Assembly (NCBI GenBank): GCA_002352225.1
Contig: DEIA01000084.1
Coordinates: 1-38,558 of the forward strand
Reading direction: 5' to 3'
Source of the DNA: Flammeovirgaceae bacterium UBA2786
GTDB lineage: Bacteria; Bacteroidota; Bacteroidia; Cytophagales; Cyclobacteriaceae
DNA length: 38,558 bases
Position 1 is the stretch's first letter. Every line of letters starts with the position of its first letter. A model generated the notes under the pieces. The model was not told where the DNA came from and did not search any database. It was given only the letters and a program-made list of their open reading frames with translations. Shown one piece after another: positions 9,694 to 16,700 of this stretch. The translations under genes were made by a program, and so were the position numbers.

Positions 9694-9990
9694 TTATCTG
9701 CTCAAGTGAGCAATACACTTATCGATTTCGCGGATATACTCGTCTACTTTCCTTTTCAACTCCGAAACACCTCCGTCTTCCGGGTTTATTTGGTCTACAA
9801 TCTTAGTGATTTTAATCTGATTTTTAAAATGATGGAGTTGCTCATCGCGTTTGCGCAGGTCAGTCTTAAGCTCGTGATTCTCAAGTTTTAGACCCTTTAG
9901 CTCATCCTTAAGCGTTTTATGATCATTCAGTAATACCAACACCTTCCGTTCCAGCCCATTTAAGTTTGATTTCAATGTTTCCTGATCCAT
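9694..9990 (-). CDS. Coiled-coil protein next to zapA, ZapB-like candidate
   Basis: A 98-residue protein that is almost entirely predicted coiled coil. Leucines recur at heptad spacing through LNGLERKVLVLLNDHKTL and LKGLKLENHELKTDL up to about residue 60. A Pro/Gly-Gly break (INPEDGGV) follows, then a second short helix. There is no signal peptide or membrane helix. I infer a ZapB-like role: ZapB is an all-coiled-coil partner of ZapA, and this gene lies 12 bases upstream of zapA on the same strand. Sequence alone would equally fit any small coiled-coil scaffold. The ATG at 9990 follows pheT with a 47-base gap, consistent with one transcript pheT / this gene / zapA / rny... read in the minus direction. 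Confidence 0.8.
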   Translation of the reverse strand: MDQETLKSNLNGLERKVLVLLNDHKTLKDELKGLKLENHELKTDLRKRDEQLHHFKNQIKITKIVDQINPEDGGVSELKRKVDEYIREIDKCIAHLSR

Positions 9991-10037
9991 CTGATATCTT
10001 TTAGGTTTGGGGCAATAGAATGGTGCCCTAAATTTTT

Positions 10038-12467
10038 CTACTTTCTTATTACAGCCCCCATTTTTCCTTCTAATGCGCCCATTAACCGGTTCATTGTTTT
10101 CTCAATCTCCTCATCGGTAAGGGTTTTAGATTCATCTAACAAGATAAAGCCTAATGCATAAGCTTTTTTTCCTGCCGGAATCTTATCACCCTCATACACA
10201 TCAAACGCAATAATCTCCTTCACTAATTTTTTTTCGGTACTTAATACAAGGGCCCTTATCTCATCAAAGGTTACCTGTTTATCTAATACCAAAGAAAGAT
10301 CACGTCTTACTTCAGGGAATTTGGGTACTTCCTGCACAACGAACTTAGGGTTTGCCGACCTGAAAAGCAAGGCGGTATTTAAGTCGGCATAAAAAATCTC
10401 CTGCTTAATGCCGAAATCTTTTGTGAAGCTTGTTTTTACCTTGCCCAGCATACCAATTTCTTTGTTGCCCTTAAGCAAACACATGCCGTATTCAAACAAC
10501 GGGTTGTCCAATTTTTCTTGTTTAAGATTACCAAGATCCGCTTTCTCAAGTAATTGCACTACCTGTTGGGCCAGATCAAAGTAAGTAACGGGGCGGGTTT
10601 TATTTTGCCAGTTTTCGGTTTCTATATTCCCACTTAGGTAAAGTGCCAGGCGTTCTTCTTCGGTGTATCGCTTGGTTACTTCATCGCCCATCTCATTTTT
10701 CCAGTAGATTTTCCCAAACTCAAATAGTTTCAGGTCACTTTGCTTACGATTTACATTATAAGCACATACTTCAAGTCCTGTAAATAACATGGTTTGACGC
10801 AAAATACCCTGTTCTTCGCTTAGTTTATTCAGTACTTCAACAGGCTTGCCCTCAAACGTGAGTTTATGTTTTTGCTGGTAGGCTTCATTGGTTAGCGAAT
10901 TAGTAAGAATTTCGAAAAACCCATTACCCACCAGATGCCCCCCCAGCGTACGTTTAAATTTGTTTATATCCTTTTCGGGAAACTCGGCCAGATAACCGGT
11001 GCCGGCTATTTCTGTAAGCTCAACCTTGTTGAAACCATAAATGCGTAAAATTTCTTCCACTACATCGGCTTCCTGTGTTACATCAACCCGGTAAGGCGGA
11101 ACGGAGACAGTGAATGTTTCTGCTTCTTTATTTGTGATCTGAATATCCAGACTCTCCAGTATGCCGAAAAACTCATCGCGCGAAAGCGTTTTGCCTATTA
11201 ACCGGTTAATGTTTTTATCCTTAACGGTAATAAGTCTGTTTTCAATTTTGTGGAGATAAACATCCACCACATCAGAAGAAACAGTACCACCGGCAATTTC
11301 TTTAATCAGTAAGGCAGCACGTTTCAGCGCATACACGGTAAGATTGGGATCGGTACCCCGTTCAAACCGAAAAGATGCATCGGTTTTTAGCTGATGATGC
11401 ATGCCCGTTTTACGAATATAATCCGCGGAGAAGTATGCGCTTTCCAGAAATATATTTTTGGTGTTGCGGGAAATTCCGGATTTGATTCCGCCAAATACAC
11501 CGGCAATACACATGGGTTCTTCCGCATTGCAAATCATCAGGTCGTTTGCCGTAAGGGTGCGTTCTTTATCATCAAGGGTTATAAATTTTGTTCCGGCTGG
11601 TAATGTTTTTACAATTACTTTTTTACCGGTTATCTGGTCGGCATCAAAAGCATGCAGGGGTTGGCCGGTTTCGTGCAATACATAATTGGTTATATCAACA
11701 ATATTGTTAATGGGCGTAAGGCCAATTGCTTTTAGCCTGGCCTGTAACCAATCGGGCGAGTCTTGCACAGTAATGCCCGTGATGGTAAGGGCCGAGTAGC
11801 GCGGACAGGCCATCGTATTTTCTACTTCTACCGGAATAGTGAGGTTGTTGGTTTCTGTTTTGAATGTATCAACAGCAGGAACCTGAAGCGTACGCTTCTT
11901 TGCCGCTTTAATATCGCGTGCTACGCCAATGTGCGAGGCGGCATCGGCCCGGTTGGGCGTTAACCCAATCTCAAGAACATAATCGGTTTGTACATTAAAA
12001 AACTCTGCTGCTGGTGTTCCGTTGGCGGCCGTAGTGTTAAGTACCATAATACCGGCATGGCTTTCGCCCAGACCAATTTCATCTTCGGCACAAATCATAC
12101 CTTCCGAAATCTCGCCCCGTATTTTAGTTGCCTTAATGGCAAAGGGTTCGCCTTTTGTTGGATGTACAGTAGAGCCCGGTAATGCTACCACTACTTTTTG
12201 CCCAGCGGCTACATTGGCAGCCCCGCAAACAATAGGCAAAACCTTGTCGCCCACGTTAACGGTAGTAACAGAAAGTTTATCGGCATTGGGGTGTTTGCTG
12301 CAGGTAAGTACTTCGCCAATCACCAACCCTTTTAACCCACCTTTTGTAGTTTCAAATGGCTCAACACTTTCAACTTCCAGGCCGGTATCGGTTAGCACTT
12401 TTCCAATCTCTTCGGCCGTTTCCGGGATGCTGATGTATTGTTTTAGCCAGTTGTAGGAAATCTTCAT
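10038..12467 (-). CDS. pheT: Phenylalanine--tRNA ligase beta subunit
   Basis: Beta subunit of the alpha2-beta2 phenylalanyl-tRNA synthetase, which charges tRNA-Phe. The 809 residues show the standard bacterial order. An N-terminal start MKISYNWLKQYI leads into an EMAP/tRNA-binding domain (about 40-150, with CSKHPNADKLSVTTVNVG and the ending EGMICAEDEIGLG). B1/B3-B4 editing domains follow, including NNIVDITNYVLHETGQPLHAFD split across the core. Next come a B5 domain (about 400-475), a catalytic-like core, and a C-terminal anticodon-binding FDX-ACB domain (FPEVRRDLSLVLDKQVTFDEI). pheS is not in the window. A promoter-like site lies 21 bases upstream of the ATG. Three small-protein and RNA-decay genes follow downstream on the same strand. 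Confidence 0.97.
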   Translation of the reverse strand: MKISYNWLKQYISIPETAEEIGKVLTDTGLEVESVEPFETTKGGLKGLVIGEVLTCSKHPNADKLSVTTVNVGDKVLPIVCGAANVAAGQKVVVALPGSTVHPTKGEPFAIKATKIRGEISEGMICAEDEIGLGESHAGIMVLNTTAANGTPAAEFFNVQTDYVLEIGLTPNRADAASHIGVARDIKAAKKRTLQVPAVDTFKTETNNLTIPVEVENTMACPRYSALTITGITVQDSPDWLQARLKAIGLTPINNIVDITNYVLHETGQPLHAFDADQITGKKVIVKTLPAGTKFITLDDKERTLTANDLMICNAEEPMCIAGVFGGIKSGISRNTKNIFLESAYFSADYIRKTGMHHQLKTDASFRFERGTDPNLTVYALKRAALLIKEIAGGTVSSDVVDVYLHKIENRLITVKDKNINRLIGKTLSRDEFFGILESLDIQITNKEAETFTVSVPPYRVDVTQEADVVEEILRIYGFNKVELTEIAGTGYLAEFPEKDINKFKRTLGGHLVGNGFFEILTNSLTNEAYQQKHKLTFEGKPVEVLNKLSEEQGILRQTMLFTGLEVCAYNVNRKQSDLKLFEFGKIYWKNEMGDEVTKRYTEEERLALYLSGNIETENWQNKTRPVTYFDLAQQVVQLLEKADLGNLKQEKLDNPLFEYGMCLLKGNKEIGMLGKVKTSFTKDFGIKQEIFYADLNTALLFRSANPKFVVQEVPKFPEVRRDLSLVLDKQVTFDEIRALVLSTEKKLVKEIIAFDVYEGDKIPAGKKAYALGFILLDESKTLTDEEIEKTMNRLMGALEGKMGAVIRK

Positions 12468-12487
12468 TGTTCAAAAAAGTAGAACAG

Positions 12488-12518
12488 CAAAAGTAAGGGT
12501 TTAAGGGGTCTTTTCTAA
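12488..12518 (-). promoter_or_regulatory. Putative Bacteroidota promoter of pheT
   Basis: On the minus strand, TTAG (12518-12515) is followed after exactly 19 bases by TACTTTTG (12495-12488). This fits the Bacteroidota pattern TTTG-N19-TAnnTTTG with one mismatch in the upstream element. Transcription would start near 12482, giving a leader of about 15 bases before the pheT ATG at 12467. The site was found by eye, so chance matching is possible in this A+T-rich gap. Confidence 0.45.
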
Positions 12519-12627
12519 GTGCCACGGAGCCTGTGTAGTGGCAATTTTTTAGCTTAACTTTTTAAGACAGATTTCCATGACGTATTCTTCGCGTTGTTAA
12601 GTAGTATCATAGGCGTTCTGCTGAAAT

Positions 12628-13254
12628 TCAATTATGATAATTCATCTCGCCTGCGCGGATGGCCACTTTCAAAATATTTTCCTTTGGCGGAAAGGGGCAC
12701 GAGTACCTATCGTTGTAAGCGCAATACGGATTGTAGGCCAGGTTAAAATCCAGTTCAACAGATTTTGCAGCCGGTACTTTTTTTACTTCGAGGTAACGTC
12801 CGGCCCCATAGGTTTCGCGGCCGCTGGTTTCGTCAGAGAATGCCAGAAAAAGTTTGCCGCGTTGTGGCCCCGTCTCCATTACTTCCAGAATTAATAACCG
12901 GTTTTCGGTTTCGTCCAGGTTAAACTCTGCGAAAGCATATTCCAGGTATTTTTGTTCTTTGCCATCGCTGGTGGAAAGAATAACTACTTTTTTTCCATCT
13001 ATGGGTTTGAGCTTAGCTTTTACGCGATACTTTACATCGGCAGGAAAAAAATGTAAGCCATTGAACGGAACGCTATCCTGGTTAAATGGGGAGCCCGCTT
13101 CACCCTTCATAAATTCCTCCATTGCTGTACGTTCTTTTTGGATGAAGGCAGCATATTCTTCGTGGGTGGTTGTCTGATTCCCTTGTCTGGAATAAATCAC
13201 AAAAGCAACAATAGCAATAACCAGTATTATCGAAATTAGTTTCGGGCGCTTCAT
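12628..13254 (-). CDS. DUF1684-domain protein, membrane-anchored or exported
   Basis: Protein of 208 residues with one N-terminal hydrophobic helix (ISIILVIAIVAFVIY) and a DUF1684 domain. The family hallmark is near the C-terminus, where AYNPYCAYNDRYSCPFPPKEN precedes LKVAIRAGE; the motif is cited here in short form as YNPYCAYND and CPFPPKEN. The family has no established reaction that I can name. The helix suggests that the domain faces the periplasm. The ATG at 13254 is preferred over a 22-codon extension because it begins the hydrophobic anchor and overlaps the stop of the serine hydrolase by four bases (ATGA). It is therefore the last gene of the radC / serine hydrolase / DUF1684 operon. 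Confidence 0.85.
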   Translation of the reverse strand: MKRPKLISIILVIAIVAFVIYSRQGNQTTTHEEYAAFIQKERTAMEEFMKGEAGSPFNQDSVPFNGLHFFPADVKYRVKAKLKPIDGKKVVILSTSDGKEQKYLEYAFAEFNLDETENRLLILEVMETGPQRGKLFLAFSDETSGRETYGAGRYLEVKKVPAAKSVELDFNLAYNPYCAYNDRYSCPFPPKENILKVAIRAGEMNYHN

Positions 13255-14588
13255 GGATATGAGATGGGAGAATCGGGGTTGGTGTGTTTTACAAAAACAG
13301 GGCTGTGCTGATTTTGCCAAAACAAGATAGAATCAGCTTGCTGCGAGTAACGTTTAAAAAATTCTGGAATAGAAAGGTCGGCCAGGTTGCCGGGTGAGTT
13401 GGTAAGCACACAAACAGCAATCTTGTTTTTCTGGTCAATGGCCACCTCACTTCTGTATCCGTTTACGTAGCCACCATGATACAACAACTGATCGTTCTGA
13501 AAATTAATTACACGCCAACCCAGGGCATAATAAGATGAACGGGGTCGTTTCCACCTGTTAAAATTTCTGTTCTTGGAAATGGCTTTTACCTGCGGAGTAA
13601 AGATTTCATTTAAGGTTGTATCGGCCATCAGGTGTTCATCGTGCTGCACCAGTGCACGTAACCATAAAGCCATATCGGCAATGCTGGCATTAACCCCACC
13701 GGCAGGCAATACATTATAGTAGGTATCGGAAATGGGTACGGGCACCCAATGTTTGCGTGCGAAGTAGTGCGGTTGAGCCACATTATCATTACTCATAATG
13801 GCCAGGTAAGATGCCGAACTGCTGTACATGCCTAATGGTTTGAATATGTTTTCTGTTAACGCCCGTTCATACGTTTGGTGGGTGGCATTCTCTACTACTT
13901 TTTCAATCAGGCTGTAGCCTACGTTCTGGTAGCTGTATAGCTGGCCGGGTTCGCCAAAGAGTTTTACCAACTTTAAACTGGCCAGCAATGTGTCTAATGG
14001 TAAGTGTTCTTCTATCATGTTGGTATAGGCATGATAGGGCAGGCCGCTTGTGTGCGATAGTACGTGCCGGATGGTTACTTTGCTGGTGTGTTCGGGCGAA
14101 ATAAGTTGAAACTGCGGATAATACTTTAGTACGGGATCATCCCAGTTAATAAGATGATCACTTACCAGGGCGCCTGCCAGTACCGAAGCAAAGCATTTGG
14201 AAACGGAACCTAACCTAAAAACAGTATGTACATTAATTGAATCGGATGTGCCGGATTGTTTCAATCCAAAGCCTTTTAAAAAAATAACCGAAGTATCGTG
14301 TACAATAGCAACGGCAGCACCGGGCGCCATTCCCTTTTTTATAGCTTGTCTTATAAAATCGTTATACGAGTTAATAACGGATTGTAAGTACGGATTAGCC
14401 GGTGGCTCAATAGTAACGGTTGTTACCGGGTTGGATATTATTTCTACCGAATCTTCAGGTGGTTGAAGGGCAGCTAAGGGTGTGGTAGTTGGCGCAGGTT
14501 CATCTTGCAGTGGCAAATATATAAAGCCAACAAGAAGGATTAACAATACACCAAAGAGAATGCTATATGCAATTTTTGTTTTGCTCAT
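13251..14588 (-). CDS. Serine hydrolase of the beta-lactamase / penicillin-binding-protein fold
   Basis: Class C beta-lactamase-like serine hydrolase, 445 residues. One N-terminal membrane helix (about 7-26) and a Pro/Thr-rich linker hold the catalytic domain outside the inner membrane. The three active-site motifs are present: SVSK at 128-131 (SxxK, nucleophile Ser128), YQN at 220-222 (YxN) and HGG at 371-373 in place of KTG. HGG is usual for esterase, D-peptidase and aminohydrolase members rather than true beta-lactamases, so antibiotic resistance should not be assumed. The substrate is not known. The ATG at 14588 overlaps the radC stop by four bases, and the stop overlaps the DUF1684 start in the same way. 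Confidence 0.9.
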   Translation of the reverse strand: MSKTKIAYSILFGVLLILLVGFIYLPLQDEPAPTTTPLAALQPPEDSVEIISNPVTTVTIEPPANPYLQSVINSYNDFIRQAIKKGMAPGAAVAIVHDTSVIFLKGFGLKQSGTSDSINVHTVFRLGSVSKCFASVLAGALVSDHLINWDDPVLKYYPQFQLISPEHTSKVTIRHVLSHTSGLPYHAYTNMIEEHLPLDTLLASLKLVKLFGEPGQLYSYQNVGYSLIEKVVENATHQTYERALTENIFKPLGMYSSSASYLAIMSNDNVAQPHYFARKHWVPVPISDTYYNVLPAGGVNASIADMALWLRALVQHDEHLMADTTLNEIFTPQVKAISKNRNFNRWKRPRSSYYALGWRVINFQNDQLLYHGGYVNGYRSEVAIDQKNKIAVCVLTNSPGNLADLSIPEFFKRYSQQADSILFWQNQHSPVFVKHTNPDSPISYP

Positions 14589-15286
14589 ATCAATCCATCA
14601 TCTGCAAAACTAAAATAATTTCGGTTAGCGATTATCAAGTGATCTAATAGTTGCACTTCCAGAAAACGTCCGGCTTCTTTCAGTTTACGCGTTAAATCAA
14701 TATCGCTCTGGCTGGGTTTTAAGTTGCCGGATGGATGATTGTGTGCTACAATTACGCCACTGGCCAAAGCTTCCAGAGCCAGTTTATAGATTATTTTCGG
14801 GTCGGCCACAGTGCCCGAAACACCACCTTCGCTAACGCGTTTCTTCTTAACTACCTGGTGCGAACGATTTAGCAGTAAAACCCAAAACTCTTCATGTGGT
14901 AAATCTATCAAATCGCCTTGTATAAGATCAAACGCATCTTTCGAACTATTTATTTTAGGCTTTTCGTCTATGTCTTGTGCTTTTCGTCTGCGCCCCAACT
15001 CCAACGCAGCCACAATGGTAATGGCTTTTGCTTCACCAATTCCTTTAATTTTCATCAGGTCTTTTACTCCTAAGCGGGCCAATTCGTTCAGGTTGTGATT
15101 ACTCAACAATAAAACCTTTTTAGCCAATTCCACAGCCGATGTTTTGGTTGTACCCGATCCGATCAGGATAGCAATAAGTTCAGCTTCGCTTAGTGCGCTT
15201 GTTCCCTTAAGTAAAAGTTTTTCGCGAGGCCTGTCTTCGGGCGACCATTCGCGAATGTTTAGAGGCTTGCTGTCTTCTATTTTCAC
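14585..15286 (-). CDS. radC: RadC family JAB/MPN-domain protein
   Basis: RadC-type (UPF0758) protein, 233 residues. The N-terminal part has a helix-hairpin-helix DNA-binding-like segment (DLMKIKGIGEAKAITIVAAL, about 77-96). The C-terminal half is a JAB/MPN metalloprotease-like fold with the metal motif H182-x-H184 plus D195 in AHNHPSGNLKPSQSDID. Despite its name, a role in DNA repair is not established for the family; the zinc site suggests a hydrolase. The start codon is GTG at 15286. A weak promoter-like pair (TTTT-N19-TACCTTCG, with the downstream element at 15299-15292) would place transcription start almost at the GTG, so a leaderless mRNA is possible but unproven. It begins a three-gene overlapping operon. 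Confidence 0.94.
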   Translation of the reverse strand: MKIEDSKPLNIREWSPEDRPREKLLLKGTSALSEAELIAILIGSGTTKTSAVELAKKVLLLSNHNLNELARLGVKDLMKIKGIGEAKAITIVAALELGRRRKAQDIDEKPKINSSKDAFDLIQGDLIDLPHEEFWVLLLNRSHQVVKKKRVSEGGVSGTVADPKIIYKLALEALASGVIVAHNHPSGNLKPSQSDIDLTRKLKEAGRFLEVQLLDHLIIANRNYFSFADDGLI

Positions 15287-15330
15287 AACATCGAAGGTAC
15301 TTTTTATTATGCCGTTTTAAAAAGAGCATA

Positions 15331-15362
15331 AAAAAACCCTCCCCAGTCTAAGCCGGGGAGGG
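15331..15362 (-). terminator. Rho-independent terminator of rpsT
   Basis: The arms at 15337-15344 (CCCTCCCC) and 15355-15362 (GGGGAGGG) form a perfect 8-base-pair GC-rich stem with a 10-base loop. Read on the minus strand it is followed by an uninterrupted run of six to seven T (15336-15330). It lies 20 bases after the rpsT stop and separates rpsT from radC. On the plus strand the stem is followed by A, so it works in one direction only. Confidence 0.9.
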
Positions 15363-15382
15363 AAAAATAATATTGAGCCTGC

Positions 15383-15637
15383 TTACGCTAAAGCGTTTAC
15401 GCGCTTGGTAAGCTGTGATTTCTGGTTAGCTGCTTTTTTCCAATGAATGATGTTCTTCTTTGCCAGTTTATCGATCATAGAAGACACCTCTTTAAGAAGG
15501 GCTTGTGCCTCATCTTTCTTGGTAGAAGCATTCAATTTCTTGATTTGGGTACGGGTTGTTTTAGCCTGATAGCGGTTTCTTACTCGCTTTGCTTCGTTTG
15601 CCCGGATTCTTTTCTCTGCTGATTTATGATTTGCCAT
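15383..15637 (-). CDS. rpsT: 30S ribosomal protein S20
   Basis: Primary 16S rRNA-binding protein of the small subunit, 84 residues. The start MANHKSAEKRIRANEAKRVR is unmistakable for bS20 and fixes the initiation codon at the ATG 15637; the reading frame stays open 24 codons further upstream, but that extension covers the promoter. The body is strongly basic and helical and ends in a Lys/Arg-rich stretch, as usual for the family. It is a single-gene unit with its own promoter (15661-15691) and a strong terminator (15331-15362), and is divergent from the Zn phospholipase C-like gene. Confidence 0.97.
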   Translation of the reverse strand: MANHKSAEKRIRANEAKRVRNRYQAKTTRTQIKKLNASTKKDEAQALLKEVSSMIDKLAKKNIIHWKKAANQKSQLTKRVNALA

Positions 15638-15660
15638 AATGCTTTTTTCAAAACGGACTG

Positions 15661-15691
15661 CAAAAATAAGCGCAATAATCGGAAATGCAAA
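15661..15691 (-). promoter_or_regulatory. Bacteroidota-type promoter of rpsT
   Basis: On the minus strand TTTG (15691-15688) is followed by exactly 19 bases and then TATTTTTG (15668-15661). Both elements match the Bacteroidota consensus TTTG-N19-TAnnTTTG without mismatch. Transcription would begin near 15655, giving a leader of roughly 18 bases to the rpsT ATG at 15637. The fit of sequence, spacing and position before a strongly expressed ribosomal gene makes this the best promoter in the window. Confidence 0.75.
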
Positions 15692-15728
15692 CAAGGTTAC
15701 ACCAATCACTTTGAATATCTTTAAGGAT

Positions 15729-16700
15729 ATGCCAAAAAGATGGTTTTTGCTGGTATTGGTCCTTTTTTGCTTCCTTTTAACGGGATTTAGATGGGGTTTT
15801 TTTGCGCATAAAAAGATTAACCGGCTAGCCGTTTTTACACTGCCCGCAACTATGGCCGGTTTTTATAAAAAGAATCTGGAGTACATTACCGAGGCAGCCG
15901 TTAACCCCGATCGCAGGCGCTATGCCATTCCCGAGGAGGCACCCAGGCATTATATAGATCTGGACGATTATGGAGACAGTGCCATCTTTAAGCTGCCCCG
16001 TTACTGGAACCAGGCCGTTGAAAAATTTGGAGAAGATTCGCTTAATGCTCACGGCATTTTGCCATGGCACATTCAACGCGTGTACTTTCAACTAAAAGAA
16101 GCATTTCTGTTGAACGACCCGGATCGAATTCTGCGTATTTCGGCCGATTTAGGTCATTATGTGGCTGATGCGCACGTGCCACTGCACACCACCAAAAACT
16201 ACGATGGGCAATTAACCAATCAGGTGGGTATTCATGGTTTTTGGGAATCGCGGTTGCCCGAATTGTTTTATGAACAGTATGATTTTTATGTAGGCCCTGC
16301 AACGTATTTACCCAACGTGCAACTGGCTGTATGGGAAATTGTAAAGCAATCGCATCTGGCTGTTGATTCTGTACTTTACTTTGAACAACAACTGGCAACA
16401 GAGAACGATCGTTTTAACTTCGAAACAAAGGGCAGACAAACCGTAAAGGTATATGGGCAGGAATATTCGCAAAAATATCATACCCGTTTAAATGGAATGG
16501 TAGAGCGGATGTTTAGGAACAGCATAAAACGAACAGGCGATATCTGGTACACTGCGTGGGTAGATGCCGGCCAGCCCGATTTAAAGAAATTAATCGATTA
16601 TAAGCCTACCGAAGAAGAGTTGGAGAAACGTAAACAGGAATTATTACTTTGGCGCGAGCAAAATGTTAAACCCAGAAGTCATGAAGCTACAGAAAATTAA
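15729..16700 (+). CDS. Zinc-dependent phospholipase C / S1-P1 nuclease-fold protein
   Basis: Exported or membrane-tethered protein of 323 residues with the trinuclear-zinc fold shared by bacterial phospholipase C and S1/P1 nucleases. After an N-terminal hydrophobic helix (5-20), a full set of candidate ligands appears in the family order: Trp22, His27, Asp77, His114, then GHYVADAHVPLH with His143, Asp147 and His153, and HGFWE with His169 and Glu173. The spacing between the last five closely follows the phospholipase C pattern. Whether it cleaves phospholipids or nucleic acids cannot be decided. The ATG at 15729 is chosen because it begins the hydrophobic helix; the frame is open further upstream over the rpsT promoter. 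Its last 20 bases overlap the start of the GH144-like gene, implying an operon. Confidence 0.85.
   Translation: MPKRWFLLVLVLFCFLLTGFRWGFFAHKKINRLAVFTLPATMAGFYKKNLEYITEAAVNPDRRRYAIPEEAPRHYIDLDDYGDSAIFKLPRYWNQAVEKFGEDSLNAHGILPWHIQRVYFQLKEAFLLNDPDRILRISADLGHYVADAHVPLHTTKNYDGQLTNQVGIHGFWESRLPELFYEQYDFYVGPATYLPNVQLAVWEIVKQSHLAVDSVLYFEQQLATENDRFNFETKGRQTVKVYGQEYSQKYHTRLNGMVERMFRNSIKRTGDIWYTAWVDAGQPDLKKLIDYKPTEEELEKRKQELLLWREQNVKPRSHEATEN

Noticed and set aside
12022..12456. Open frame of 144 codons on the plus strand within pheT
   Set aside because: It lies antisense inside a clear pheT, is Ser/Thr/Pro-rich with no domain pattern, and mirrors conserved pheT codons.
12519..12547. TGCCAC/GTGGCA hairpin followed by T-run upstream of pheT
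   Set aside because: The T-run follows the stem on the plus strand, where no gene is read; the stem has only six pairs with a 12-base loop. It is probably chance, and no T-box or attenuator pattern was seen.
13251..14588. True beta-lactamase (resistance gene)
   Set aside because: The third motif is HGG instead of KTG and the protein has a membrane anchor, which fits general serine hydrolases of this fold better.
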